This document shows positions 42,336 to 53,785 of a DNA stretch of 64,000 nucleotides, piece by piece. The notes beneath the pieces are model-generated. The model had not been told where the DNA came from, searched no databases, and saw nothing but the letters and a program-made list of their open reading frames with translations. Origin of the DNA: Bubalus kerabau (Eukaryota > Chordata > Mammalia > Artiodactyla > Bovidae); contig NC_073624.1 in NCBI RefSeq assembly GCF_029407905.1, positions 1,128,501-1,192,500 of the forward strand. Direction: 5' to 3'. The position numbers and the translations under genes are program-made. The stretch's first letter is position 1, and each line of letters starts with the position of its first letter.

Positions 42336-45300
42336 GCACATGGGCATCAACTGGACCTCCCAGCAGAGACGGCCAGAGGCTTGGGGTCACCTGAGCATCT
42401 CTGGAGATGCCTGGGGCGGGCAGCATCAGGTGACAGGGCCAGGCTGACGGGACTGATCATTTGGGAGGTCAGGCGGGTGCAGGGAGGTTCGGTCTCTGTC
42501 TGCAGCCCCGAGTTCTGCGGTCTGGACGAGGAGGGTACTGGGAGGAGGTGGACAGGGTGAGGGAGCTCTCCCACCTGGCGCCTTCCCAGGAGCTGCAGGA
42601 GAAGCCCTGGGCACGGCCCTCCATGCCCGCTGACGCTCAGGTCCACAGAAGCTGTGCCCCCAAGCTGGCATTTGGCCCTGAGGGGCTGGCACCCAGAGGG
42701 CACTGGCCTTGTCTGTTCTGAAATCCGTGGCCGAGCGGGTGCATGTCGGGTGCAACCTCAAGAGCCTCACAGCCCTTCCTCCTGGGCTGTCCATGCCTGC
42801 GGGGCTGGGATCCCCCGGTCTCAGACCCGGTTCTTGGGGCCTTCTGTCTGCTCCCGCTCCCTGTCCTCCCAGTCTGCTTCCAAGTCCTCCGGACCCGCCT
42901 CTGGCTGCTGGTGGGGCTGCCTCCTCGCACGCCTTCCTCCTGTGGACACTCGGGGTCCACGTTCCAGGTGTCCCTTTAGGAGCACTGCAGGGGTTCGCCT
43001 GAGCCAGGAACCAGACTTCTGTCTGTGTTCCAGGCTCCTCTCGGCATCTCTGCGTCCCCACAGAGGCAGGCACGCTCATGGTGAATGGGCCCCTGACCAG
43101 ATGGACGTGAAGGCTGGACGGCTTTTCCCTCCTGTGCTCCTCGATGCTCACGACACTGGAGAGGTCCAGGCACATCCTGTGGAAAACACACCCACCAACT
43201 TGGTCTAACCACATGCTTGCCAAACATACTGACCCCGCGCTCTGTTCTCTGGGAAAACTCGCTCGTGGCAGGAACAGGGCAGGGACCTGTGGCCCTGACT
43301 GTGGGCTTCTCTTCGGAGCCTGTTCCTCACCTGCAGGGACCAGGCACACAGGTGTCCGGGGACCTCACGGCCTGGGATTCTGATCAAAGAGCTCAGTGGA
43401 CCTAAAACCACGGAGTAACCAGACAGGCTCCTCAAACCGTCCCTCCCTGCCTGGTCCCTACCCCGGCGGGGTTTCAGGCTGGGACCCTCCTACCCGGGGG
43501 GCCCTGGCTCAAGCGCCCAGCAGACCCTCACTTGCCCCCGGCGTTGGAGCTGATCAAAAGCAAGGCAGAGCGAGGCATCCTGCAATTACAAGGTTGAAGA
43601 GCACAGCTGCAGGCGCCTACAGACAAGGGCCGAGCTTTGATGAATGATTCACGAGGTTTGTGAGGAAGGAGAGGTAACAAGCGCCCTCCCCGCGAGGGTC
43701 GTGCTTGATGCAGTGGTGGCTGGAGGAGACGGGGCCGGCGGGTCAGGTCCTGGGGCCTCTGTGTGGGGAGGCGGGTCTTCTGGGCTTGCGGGGCAGCAGG
43801 GCCTGCCCCAGGTCCCTCTCAGGCAGAGAGGCCCGTGTGTGGTGAGCCCTGGAGTCAGGATGTGGTGCCACTAGGCTCAGTGCCCGTGGTGCCCAGCATG
43901 ACACGCTAAGGTTGCCAGCGCCTGGGGACCCCCCTCCTGCCTCTGGTCTCCGACGTCCAGATGCCTGGGCCCTGGTGGCCACGCCCTCAGGCGAGCAAGA
44001 GGAATCCCTGACTCTGGGAGAATGCAGTGAAAATCTGCACTTAAGGATGTTTCTCTTTTTAATCACATTTACCCATATTAAACGTTCAGTGTAAGTGTTG
44101 CGAGTTATGAAGGGAAGTGATGCTTTTGTGCAGGGGGGCCCTGGGGTGTCTTTGGCTCCGGGCAGGCGAGGGCAGACTCTTGAGTTGCGCCAACCACACG
44201 CGTTCTAGTGGCTTCTGCAGACGTTTTGATCAGAAAGAAGCGGCCTTTGTCTCCCTCGTCCAAGAAGCAGGAGGGCGTCTTGCCTTCTGGACCAGGATGG
44301 GCTTGTTCCTACCCTGGTCCGCGTGTCCGGAGCCTCTGAGGAAATCCCCCTGAGCACTGAAGGTCAGGCCCTGGTGGTTTGTCTCTCACAGGCACAGCCC
44401 GACACCTGGTCCAGCCCTCCTGGCCTGGAACCCTGGAGCCGCCCCAGGCAGGCGGGGACTTACAGTCGGATCTGAGCCTCGGAGGCACTGGCGTCGTGTG
44501 AGAATGAAAGCTACGCAGGCCGTGTCCTTCCCTGCTGACCCTTGAAACCAGAACCTGGGATGGGTCAGAGGTGGGAGACGGGCAGAAAGAAGCTCCCGAT
44601 GGGAGAGTTTCCAGCCTGTGTGGACGAACCCTTCCAGGAGACGGAGCTCCATTCCCACCACCTGGACCCCGTGCACTCTGCGCGGGTCTTGGTGATTGCT
44701 TCAGAAGGAGAGGGCGAGGAGAAGGGGAGGAGCCTGCGGGGCTCCAGGGTAACAGGGTCACATCCTGATTCCCGGCACTGCCCAGACCCGGGAGGCTGGC
44801 TGAGCCCCAGGGGAGGGGACCAGGGGTGCGGACTGAAGCCGACGTCCCCGTCACCCTGCCGGGCTCTGCAGTCAGGAGAGGCCCCAGGGTGCAGCTGGAT
44901 GGCAGGAACCATGTCATCGTGGTCTCTGCTTTATTCCCTCTGTCATTCTAGGGGCTACAGAGCACTGAAGGTCAGTCCCTGGTGATTTGTGGGGGACACC
45001 ATGTGCTTCCCCTAAACCTCTTCTTTGCTTCCACGTCTGCTCAGTGAAATGGAAGACAGTCCCTTCTCAGCCGGAACTGCCCACCCTGGAGCCACGTGGA
45101 CCAGCCGGGGTCTCTGGTCCTTCACGCCCACGTCACCTGGGGACCGGTAAGGAACACGGGCTCTCTCTGCCAACCAGCCAGCATCCCGTGTTTTGCCTCC
45201 CTTGCCCTGGGGAGACTCCGAGCCGGCTGGAACCACCAATACCCACATGGGTTATGCTTCCATCACCCACCAAGCTGGGCCGTCTGATGGGCAGCGGGGA

Positions 45301-45949
45301 GGGCAGTGTGCTCTTGGCTTTCAGGGCTTGGACGCCTCAGTGGCCCCTCGTGGAAGGCCCTGTCCAGCCTCCCTGCTGGACATCAACCTTCTTTCCTCTG
45401 AGCACTGCTGCTGTGTCCAGCTGTAATTACTCCCTCACCTTCCTCCCCATAGTTATTCCAAAACCTGTTTCCTCTTATTTCCCAAAGGCCCCCTTGAAAT
45501 CAACTTTCTCCACTTTCCAAATCGGCAGAGACAGAGAGAAAATGCATGTTTTTCTTCCTCGATTGAGACTGAATTGCTGCTTCTGCAGACGCCGTCCCTG
45601 GATGCCTGGTCCCGTGCGTCCTCAGGATTCCAGAGGAGCCGACTGGCGGGCGGGTTCCCCCGACCTGGGGCAGGAGGAGGAGGCTGGGGGGAAGGTTGTG
45701 AGTCAACGGCACCTGCGTCCCTGGGCGTCAGAGGAAGAGGGCAGGAATCCAGGTCTAGATGAGGCGATTAGCGGTGAGACGTGTGTGAGCTCCTGACGGA
45801 GTGTTCCGGAATTACACGGAGCGTCAGAGCTCACAGGGCAGACTCGCCTGCACCAGCGCTGGGAGAACGGGCAGAAACCCAGCTCCCCAGTCAGATGGAG
45901 GATGGCTGAGGGGACGTGGGGACCTATGTGCCTGTTGCCTCGGCATGGT
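42336..45949. other. Long GC-rich unassigned stretch
   Basis: About 3.6 kb with no recognised repeat or gene. It contains the longest non-repetitive open frames of the window (minus 42426-43349, 307 codons; plus 44987-45796, 269 codons), neither with a visible domain, signal peptide or membrane segment. A 31-base sequence at 44352-44382 recurs at 44960-44990 (29/31). Confidence 0.4.
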
Positions 45950-46110
45950 TTGCAGTTAAAATAAACCACTGCAAAATGGCAAACTGCCCACTTACAGGAA
46001 CCGGGTGAATAAACGGTGGTGATACTACGTAGCCGTGACAAAGACCGAGAGGGAATACACTGCCCAGTGAAAAGTTAACCCGCAGAAAGGCAGCGTGGGG
46101 GCAGCGCGAG
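45950..46110 (+). mobile_element. Possible L1ME-type 3' fragment
   Basis: 'ccgggtgaataaacggtgg' followed by 'gatactacgtagccgtgac' resembles the 'taaataaattatggtac ... tatgcagcc' section of L1ME ends. Weak match. Confidence 0.35.
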
Positions 46111-46179
46111 TGTGAAGCAGGCTTGAGACTGGGGTCGGGGGGAGGGTGGAGGGGGGCTGCCCGATCTGGTGCAGCAAAT

Positions 46180-46365
46180 GGCACGTGTTTGGTAGTTTAT
46201 TATCTCACAGTTCTGTAGCTGGAGCTCCACCGGTCTCCCTGGGCTGAAACCAAGACATCGGCTGGTTTCCTCTCCGGACCCTGATGCCCTGGAGGTGAAG
46301 CCAGATCTGTTCCGCCGCCTCCTCCAGCATTCCTGGGCTTCAGGAAGCTTCCTCATCTTTAGAGC
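46180..46365 (-). mobile_element. MLT1-like LTR fragment, antisense
   Basis: 'tagtttattatctcacagt', 'ctgtagctggagctcc' and 'gggctgaaaccaagacatc' follow the reverse complement of an MLT1 3' region, as at 7278-7680. Short and diverged. Confidence 0.6.
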
Positions 46366-47002
46366 CAGTACTGAAGCCTACCCCTAACCCTGGAGATTTT
46401 CTATTGTAGTTTTGGTTCCCACTGAATTTTTCTACAAAAACACACGCTTTTGGAAGAGCATTTGGCTTGATGGCTCCAGGCCCAGTGAGCAGTTACTGAA
46501 TATAGTTCAAGTCTGTGACATTTCACCTCAAATTTCTACATGTAGCCCCCCACCCCCAACTCTCTAAGGCCAGCAACTTCTGGCAGGATGCGGTTCTATT
46601 CGGTCAGATCGAGTTATTAAGAAGCTGAGACGGAAGTTCCTGTTTCAGTGAGGGCACAGGCTGGTTCATCATCACACAGGCCTGACGCACGTCCCCGGCC
46701 AAGGTCAAACGGGGAAGGCAGGCGAGAAGCCCTCATGTAACCAAGGAGAGCTCGGTCCTTCCCGGGTGTGGCCACAGTAGTGGACTGGAAGACTCATCCC
46801 TCGTTTGATGCCAACAATAGCTAAAACCAGCGTGAAAACTAGAGAAAAAGGTGGAAGATAGTCCCATTATATGAAGAAGATCTCCCCGAACTCCTGGGTT
46901 GTTCCCTGAGATTTGCAAAGGCTTTCACGTCCATTTCTTCACTGACTCCAACCACAGTGCTGAGAAATGAAGCCACAATGGAATTCATTATACCCAATGT
47001 AT
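46366..47002. other. Unassigned DNA
   Basis: No gene or named repeat recognised. Confidence 0.4.
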
Positions 47003-47120
47003 GACCGTTCTCCAGAGCAGCAGAACCAGTAAGATATTTATATATAACCAATTTATTTCAAGGAATGGGCTTAGGCAATCATGAGACATGGCAAGCCCAG
47101 AATCTATAGGGCCGCAGCAT
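47003..47120 (+). mobile_element. MLT2-type LTR 5' fragment
   Basis: 'ttctccagagcagcagaacc', then 'aatttatttcaaggaatggg' and 'gcaatcatgagacatggc' match the first ~120 bases of an MLT2 LTR in sense orientation. Truncated and non-coding. Confidence 0.6.
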
Positions 47121-47144
47121 TTTCCCCTCCTTGAGCTCATCTGC

Positions 47145-47300
47145 CTGGACTGCTGTAACAAAATACCATGGACTGGTTTTTACGCAATGAAATTTATTTC
47201 TCATAGTGTTCTAGAGAGTGGAAGTCCAAGACGAGGGTGCTGGAATGGCGGGGTTCTGGTGAGAGCCGTCTCCTGGGAGCCAGTCTGTCAGGCTGGCACA
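47145..47300 (-). mobile_element. MaLR-type LTR fragment, antisense
   Basis: 'ctgctgtaacaaaatacc', 'atttatttctcatagtgttc' and 'gagtggaagtccaagacg' follow the reverse complement of a MaLR LTR 3' end. The exact subfamily is uncertain. Confidence 0.5.
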
Positions 47301-48389
47301 CATTAGTCACTGGTGATGAGAGAGAAGGACTGTGGAGCCACGTCGATGGGTGAGACCTTCACGATTGGCTCTGTAGGCTGTGCAGAAGGCGACGACCCCC
47401 AGGACTCACCCGAGCTGGGGGCTCTGTCCGTTCAGACTTGCTGTGGGTCTCCCTTTGAGATGGAGTGCAAGACAATAGAAGTCAAGCAGAATGAGGTCAG
47501 TGAAGATAGCAGAGGATAAAGCTCCCCAAATTCTCTCTCCCATAGAGCAATGAGCAAGTTGCAAGAGTTGTCAGAATCAATTTTTTTTCAGAAACTTGAA
47601 ATGAATCAAATCTTTTCAGCAATCTGGAGAACATTTATTCAATAAAACAACTGAATCTCAATCAGAGCAGTAAGCTTTGGAGCATTTTATTTTGTCCTGT
47701 TCTCTTACTCTCTTTTTGCTGCTCCGCAGTAGCCGTAAAAGCCAACAGCTTCCATTACAGTGAAGCCCAGTAGGTCAGCACTCACCAGAAAGGGTAGAAC
47801 AGGGTTGGAGCTCCTCCCAAGGCGTATCTGCAGAGGACTGCCGTGGGTGGGCTTGTCTGGTGGTTCCCCGGAGGGCTCTACATGCAAGGTTGTCTTTATC
47901 TAACCTAACTCAGAGCTTGCACAATGCAAAGTGCCTTTTCCTGGAAAGTGTTTGTCAAAAACAATTAGAGGAAATAGATGACTTTGCAGCTACCTGGTGG
48001 TAGATAATAGTGGAGACAAACATTAGACAAACTGAAAAACTTTAAATCTGGGGAAGGAGATGTCTATCAGGGTTATTCCTGAAATCACGGAAGTACCTGC
48101 ATGTATAGGGCAGAGGGACACTTAGGAAGACCTGAGAAGACCCTAAACTCTCACCTCTGGCTGACCGTAAGGCTTTGCACAGCAGGAAGTGGAGGCTGAG
48201 AATTGTCAGCTGTCTGGCCGAGTGTTGAAGGTGTGTCCCGACGTGCTCACGGAACCCGTTGACCAAGATCGGGAGAGTTACGGATTCCAGTTGTTTTAGA
48301 AATCTCTGCCAAGTTATTAGCTAATTACTCAGCTAACCAAGCAGAAATTTTAGTGTCCAAACATGACAAAGAATACTAAATCTAGACAA
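47301..48389. other. Unassigned DNA
   Basis: No recognised gene or repeat before the L1 relic. Composition is intermediate. Confidence 0.35.
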
Positions 48390-50455
48390 TTAATTAGGAA
48401 AAAACTAAAGAAACAACAATGACAGCAGCAACAAGCAAAACAACCACATCCAACCCGGGGGAGGGTGGGGGGAGAGTCTACTCCCAGAATCGCCTGTTAC
48501 AGTGCTTAAAACGTCCAGGTTCAACAAAGACGATGAGACAAGCAAAACAAGAAAAAAGTAGGAACCATATCCAGGGAAACAGACGATCAATAGAAATGGT
48601 CCATGACTAAGCCCCAACTGTGGACCTAAGAAACAGAGATTTAAAATCAGCTATTTTAAATAAGCTTAAGCAGAGATAAATGGAAGGAGATCCAGCCAGT
48701 CCATCCTAAAGGAGGTCAGCCCTGGGTGTTCATTGGAAGGAATGATGCTGAAGCTGAAACTCCAGTACTTTGGCCACCTCATGCAAAGAGTTAACTCATT
48801 GGAAAAGACTCTGATGGTGGGAGGGATTGGGGGCAGGAGGAGAAAGGGACGACAGAGGATGAGATGGCTGGATGGCCTCACTGACTCGATGGACATGGGT
48901 TTGGGTGGACTCCTGGAGTTGGTGATGGACAGGGAGGCCTGGTATGCTGCGGTTCATGGGATCGCAAGGAGTTGGACACGACTGAGCGACTGAACTGAAC
49001 TGAGAAAGAGTAATCAAGTCTTAAAACCACAGGAAAGTGTGAGAATCATGTCTCACCAAATATATAGCAACAGTAAAGATATAGGAGCTATATAAAAAAA
49101 AGAATGAAATGCAATTTCTGGAGTTGAAAAGTGCAATAGCTAAAGCGAAAATTTCACCAGAGTTGTTCAACAGCATATTTGAACAGGCAGAAGAAAGAAT
49201 GAGGAACCTTCAAAGTAGGTTGATTGAAATTACCCAATCTGAACTGAAGAAAGAAAAAAAATGAAGAAAGACTCAAAGACTCAAAGCCCACCATGAAATA
49301 TATCAAAATACTCATAATGGGAGTCCTAGAAGGAGAGAAGAGAGCTAAAGGGTCAGAGAGAATATTTGATAAAATCATGGCTGAAAACTCCTCAAATTTG
49401 ATGAAAACCATTAATCTACAGAACTGACTTGAAAGATAATTGCATAAAGCAATAATCATCCATCTTTGCTGACAGCCATCAGTGTTTAAAGCTGTAAAGT
49501 GTATGGCTATAAAAGCTCAAAGCTGGGGAGACGGCTTATAGGAGCAGACTTTTTAGTACTACTGAAACTGAACTGGTGTCCATCCGAACCAGAGTCGAGG
49601 AGGTTGAGATTACTAATTGTAATCGTCAGGGAAAGAACTAAGAACACAACTCAAAAAAATAGAATGAGAAAAATGACATGGAATTTCACTCAACAATGGC
49701 AGAATATACATCAGACGCTCTCTGTGTGTGTGGAACACTCTCCAGCACAGACTGCCTCTTGGACCACAAAACAATCCTCAGTATATTGATAAGTCTGGGG
49801 TTATATAAAGTGTGTTCTCAAGCCACAGCAGAATAAAGTTAGAAGTCAGCAACAGGGAAAGTTGTAAAATTCACAATTACCTGGAAATTAAATAGCACAT
49901 CTTTAAATATCCAGTGGTTCAATGAAGGAATAGCAAGTGAAATCAGAAAAAGCTTTGAGATGAATCAAAGCAAAAACTCAAATACTGAAACTTAAGGGCT
50001 GCATCTTGTCCATTTCTTCAAAGGAGTCTTCTAAGCATTGGCAGTAAAGCATCATTTAGAGGCAAACTTATAGCTGTAAGTGCCTATATTGCAAGAAGAA
50101 AGATCTCAAGTCAATAATGTAGTCTTCCACTCTAAGATTAGGTTATAGCCAAAATGAGCAGAGGGAAGGAAATAGTATCAGAGAGAAATATGTGAAAAGG
50201 TAGAAAAATAATGGAGAAAATCAATTAAGAATTATCTCCAAAATCTCCGCAACCGATTGACAGATTCAACGCAATTCCTGTCAGATCTCAGCTGATTTCT
50301 TTGAAGAAATAGACACCTGATTCTAAAATTCTTGTAAAAATTCAAGTTATCAGAGAATCACAGTCAATCCTGACAAAGATGAACAAAGTTGGGAGACTAA
50401 AACTTCCCCATTTCTAAGCTTACTATGAAGCTGCAGTGATCCAGACTAAGCTCTA
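48390..50455 (+). mobile_element. Old L1 (L1M/HAL1-type) ORF1-to-ORF2 relic, interrupted by BovB
   Basis: 'gagatttaaaatcagctat' (48638) and, after the BovB insert, 'aatcatgtctcaccaaatat', 'aatttctggagttgaaaag', 'gaacaggcagaagaaagaat' and 'cataatgggagtcctagaag' are the old L1 ORF1 (RNA-binding protein) region in order. From about 49480 the linker and parts of ORF2 follow ('cttggaccacaaaacaatcc', 'ggcaaacttatagctgtaag', 'ctatgaagctgcagtgatcc'), with large deletions. Stops are frequent and the element is dead. Confidence 0.75.
48687..49006 (+). mobile_element. BovB 3' end inside an L1 relic
   Basis: A 5'-truncated BovB inserted in sense orientation into the L1 ORF1 relic. 48733-48993 stays open for 86 codons and encodes the C-terminal tail of the BovB polyprotein (LQYFGHLMQRVNSLEKT near its start, ending in TRLSD and a stop). 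The typical tail 'gactgaactgaactgag' closes it. It lacks the catalytic RT and endonuclease domains. Confidence 0.92.
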
Positions 50456-50590
50456 TGATGTGTGAATTATATTTTGGAGAAAAAAACATTTCAAGTTATT
50501 TGATGTTTTTGACTTCTGATCATTTCAGAGATATCATGTCTGCACGTGTGAGGATTAATCCTTCTCATAATTGGTCACTCTGTAGTGTCT

Positions 50591-50803
50591 GGCTTCCCAG
50601 GTGGCTCAGTGGTAAAGAATCTACCTGCCAATGCAGGAGACATGAATTTGATCCTTGGGTCGGGAAGATCCCCTGGAGAAGGAAATGGCAACCCACTCCA
50701 GTACTCTTGCCTGGAGAATTCCACGGACAGGTGAGTCTGGCGGGCTGCAGTCCACGGGGTCACAGAGAGTCAGACATGAGCTAGTGACTAAACAACAGCA
50801 AAG
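50591..50803 (+). mobile_element. Bov-tA SINE
   Basis: Complete sense copy with head 'ggcttcccaggtggctcag', a good A-box region, body 'ggagaaggaaatggcaaccc' and tail ending 'gtgactaaacaacagcaaag'. A second SINE has inserted in the opposite orientation directly after the tail. Confidence 0.92.
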
Positions 50804-50931
50804 CTGCTGCTGCTAAGTCGCTTCAGTCGCGTCCGACTCTGTGTGACCCCACAGACGGCAGCCCGCCAGGCTCCTCTGTCCACGGGATTCTGCAGGCAAG
50901 AACACTGGAGTGGGCTGCCATTTCCTTCTCC
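50804..50931 (-). mobile_element. BOV-A2-type SINE, inverted against its neighbour
   Basis: Antisense copy from 'ctgctgctgctaagtcgc' to 'gctgccatttccttctcc', lacking the tRNA head. It is flanked by aacaacagcaaag (50791-50803) and aacaacagcgaag (50932-50944), 12/13 identical: the target site was the tail of the preceding SINE. Confidence 0.9.
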
Positions 50932-50944
50932 AACAACAGCGAAG

Positions 50945-51439
50945 GGTCTCTGGCAAACGAGCATCTTCATTTGGAAAAGAAGTGCGCTCCCTGGTGCCCC
51001 GCAGGGAGGTCTACCAACCCGTGTGTGCCTGTCCCCTTTCAAACAACGGATGATTTCAGTAGGGCTCCTTGCACACGTCTCTGAATTCTAAACAAAAGTT
51101 AGAGAGCGTGGTTATAAAAATATTTGCTGCCTGGTAGTGGGTGGAAAGCATTTCTATTTTAGGAAAACTCAGTCTTTCTCCTGAGTGTCCTTTATTCTCA
51201 TACCAGGGGCACCTGCCCACTTCTGACCCCGGACAGAGCTTTCCCCAGCGGGCAGCTCTGTGACATCAGCTGGGCCTCCTGAAGGTGACCTGGTTCTGAC
51301 CTCGTCTCCCTGGAGTTAGTGTCTGATCCCGCAGGCTGAGGACTCAGCCCCACCTGCACTTCAGACGTCGGTCCCCAGGTTACTCACAACCTCTGGTTCT
51401 AAGTCAGAGCTTCCCACGCCCTGTCCTTGGGTTCCATAT
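50945..51439. other. Unassigned DNA
   Basis: No gene or named repeat recognised. Confidence 0.35.
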
Positions 51440-51935
51440 TTGCCAGGGTGGCTCCCATGGCTCAGGGGACACTCACATTTACTGGTTTATTACGTGGAAA
51501 GGACGTGATCAGGGACCCAGGGGAAGAGCCAGATCATGGGGTCTGGGAGGGTCCTGAGTTCAGGGGTGTCTGTCCTCGTGGAGTTGGCATGTGTTCACCA
51601 GTCTAGCAGTTCCCTGAACTCTGAACCATTGGGATTCTGTGGAGGTTTCATCACGCGGACGTGATCAATATTAACTCAGTCTCCAGCCCGTCCTGGGGGT
51701 GAAGGAGGGGCTGAAAGATCAAGTTTCTAATCGTGGCTTGGTCTTTCTGATGATGAGGCCACATCGGGAAGCCCACCTGGAGTTGCCTCACTAGAACAAA
51801 AAATGGGCTAATTACTCAGGAAATTCAGAGAGAATTCAGAGCCCTGTGCCAGCAAGCAGGGACAGAGATCACAGGTATTTTTCCATAATGTTCTATTATT
51901 TTACAGTATATATTTTTTGTTTTCCTAATGAAGGG
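51440..51935. mobile_element. Old LTR-like interspersed repeat, family uncertain
   Basis: The ordered phrases 'cacatttactggtttattac', 'gtctgggagggtcctgag', 'ctcgtggagttggcatgtg', 'ttcatcacgcggacgtgatc', 'ctcagtctccagcccg' and 'attactcaggaaattcagag' recall a common old mammalian LTR-type repeat whose name I cannot give with confidence. Non-coding. Confidence 0.45.
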
Positions 51936-53176
51936 TTCAAGCATGTGGGTAATAGACCTGCTGTTCAGGGCTTGGCAGCTGCATTTAAGCGCTGGGCACT
52001 CTGTTTATATGAGCTGCCCAGGGGGGACGCTGGGGCCCAGGCACCTGTGTGCACAATAGATGCCCCCCTCATCCAGTCTTGAGGACCTGGGTCTCCGGCC
52101 AGCCAACGGCCTCAGGAACCGTGAGGGATGATCGCGGCGCGGCGTGCACCCTTGTGAGGGCCTGGAGGCCCTGGTGGAAGGGAGGGAGCCACAGCAATTC
52201 CCTGGCTCCCCCTCCTCCCACCACCCCGCAGCCTGCAGTCCCTGTCTTGTTAATGGACAGTGATGCCTCCTTGATCCTAGTCTCTCATTTACGGCCTGAA
52301 AAGATGCCTCTCTCTTCTCCTATTGGACTTGCCTGAGACCTGTAATCATTATGGGATGTTTTTCCAGAAAGTTTTTAGGGGGAAAACAAAGCCCTTTCAC
52401 TAAAATGAATCACCCAATTTTCCATTCTCATGGTGAATATTTAATAAATGAAGCAATTTAGAAGCCATTTAAAGTGTTATTGATGAGGCAGGGCCACAGA
52501 AATCAGCCCGGGGATGTGACGGACTCCACGGGCCAGTGTCGGGTCGGGGTCCAGCCTGGCACCACTGCAGAGCCAGAAATAAACCCGTGCAGGATGCCTG
52601 GTGCAAGGAGACACTTGGAACTTTAAAGAGAACGTGAGGTTGCGGGCAATGCTTTGGTCACTGTGTCCTCCCCTTCCACCACACAGCCGTCTCTCCACGT
52701 CTCCTCTCCCCAGGCTGGCAGAGAGCACGCCTCTCGCATTTAATCTGCTTTTGTCATCCACACCCAGAGCAGGTGTGGGTATAATTTTTTAAGTGAATGT
52801 ATGGATGCCTGACCACTTTCGTGAGCCACCATCTCTGGTCCCTCCTTTCGACTCGCGCACACGCCGTCAGTACCACCCGGGCTCCGTCACACCAGCTACA
52901 CCGGAAACGCGGCCTCCACACGCTGGGGTTGGGTCAGGTCAGTGCCGAGGCATCGTTCTAGAGTGTCGGCTCATGACATCAAGTTGGTGGGTCTGAATGG
53001 AGACCCTCCAATCCCTCATGCTGGAATCTCTGCAGGTATCTTGAGTAACTGACCATTTTCTTCTGCTGGTTGGAGCTGCCTTGCAATGCCTTGTCCTTAG
53101 CATGACCTTGGACTTGCTGGGGAGAGCCTGCCTGTCAGGGCCAAGAACCTTTGGGACAGCTCAAACCCCTGGAAGA
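51936..53176. other. Unassigned DNA with an AT-rich pocket
   Basis: No gene recognised. 52330-52490 is AT-rich ('catggtgaatatttaataaa') in a GC-rich setting and not matched to a repeat. Confidence 0.4.
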
Positions 53177-53396
53177 CCCTGAAAGTGAAAGTGATACTAT
53201 CTCAGTCATGTCCAACTCTCTGCGACCCCAAGGACCGTAGCCCTCTAGGCTCCTCTGTCCATGGGATTCTCCAGGCAAGAATTCTGGAGTGGGTAGCCAT
53301 TCCCTTCTCCAAAGGAGGTTCCCAACATAGAGACTGAACCCAGGTCTCCCATATTGCAGGCAGATTCGTTACTGTCCGAGCCACTAGGAAAGTCTT
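53177..53396 (-). mobile_element. Bov-tA SINE
   Basis: Full antisense copy beginning at its tail with 'gaaagtgaaagtgatac', through 'ctccaggcaagaattctgg' to the head 'gagccactaggaaagtc'. Confidence 0.9.
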
Positions 53397-53532
53397 GCAA
53401 GAAAGACGCCTATGTCCCTTAAAATACTTGAAAGTTTTAGGGAGATGCAGCAAGCCTGAGAGTGCTCACCCACGGAGGCAAATCTGGGTTGGTGATGAAT
53501 TCCTGTCCTGCATGTGTGTGTCATTCCTGGGG

Positions 53533-53785
53533 AAGATCTTCTGGAGAAGGGACAGGCTACCCACTCCAGTATTCTTGAGCTTCCCTTGTGACTCAGATGG
53601 TAAAGAATCTGCCGGCAACGTGGGACTGGGTTCAGTCCCTGAGTTTGGAAGATCCCCTGGAGGAGGGCATGGCAATCTACTCCAGTATTCTTGCCTGGTG
53701 AATCCCCATGGACAGAGGAACCTGGAGGGCTAAAGTCCATGGGATCACAAAGAGTGGGTTACGACTGACCTGCTAAGCACAGCAC
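53533..53785 (+). mobile_element. Bov-tA2-type dimeric SINE
   Basis: 53533-53579 is the end of a left monomer ('gaagggacaggctaccc'), followed by a complete right monomer with head 'gcttcccttgtgactcagat', body 'ggaggagggcatggcaatc' and tail 'cacaaagagtgggttacg'. Same dimer architecture as 731-1055. Confidence 0.88.
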
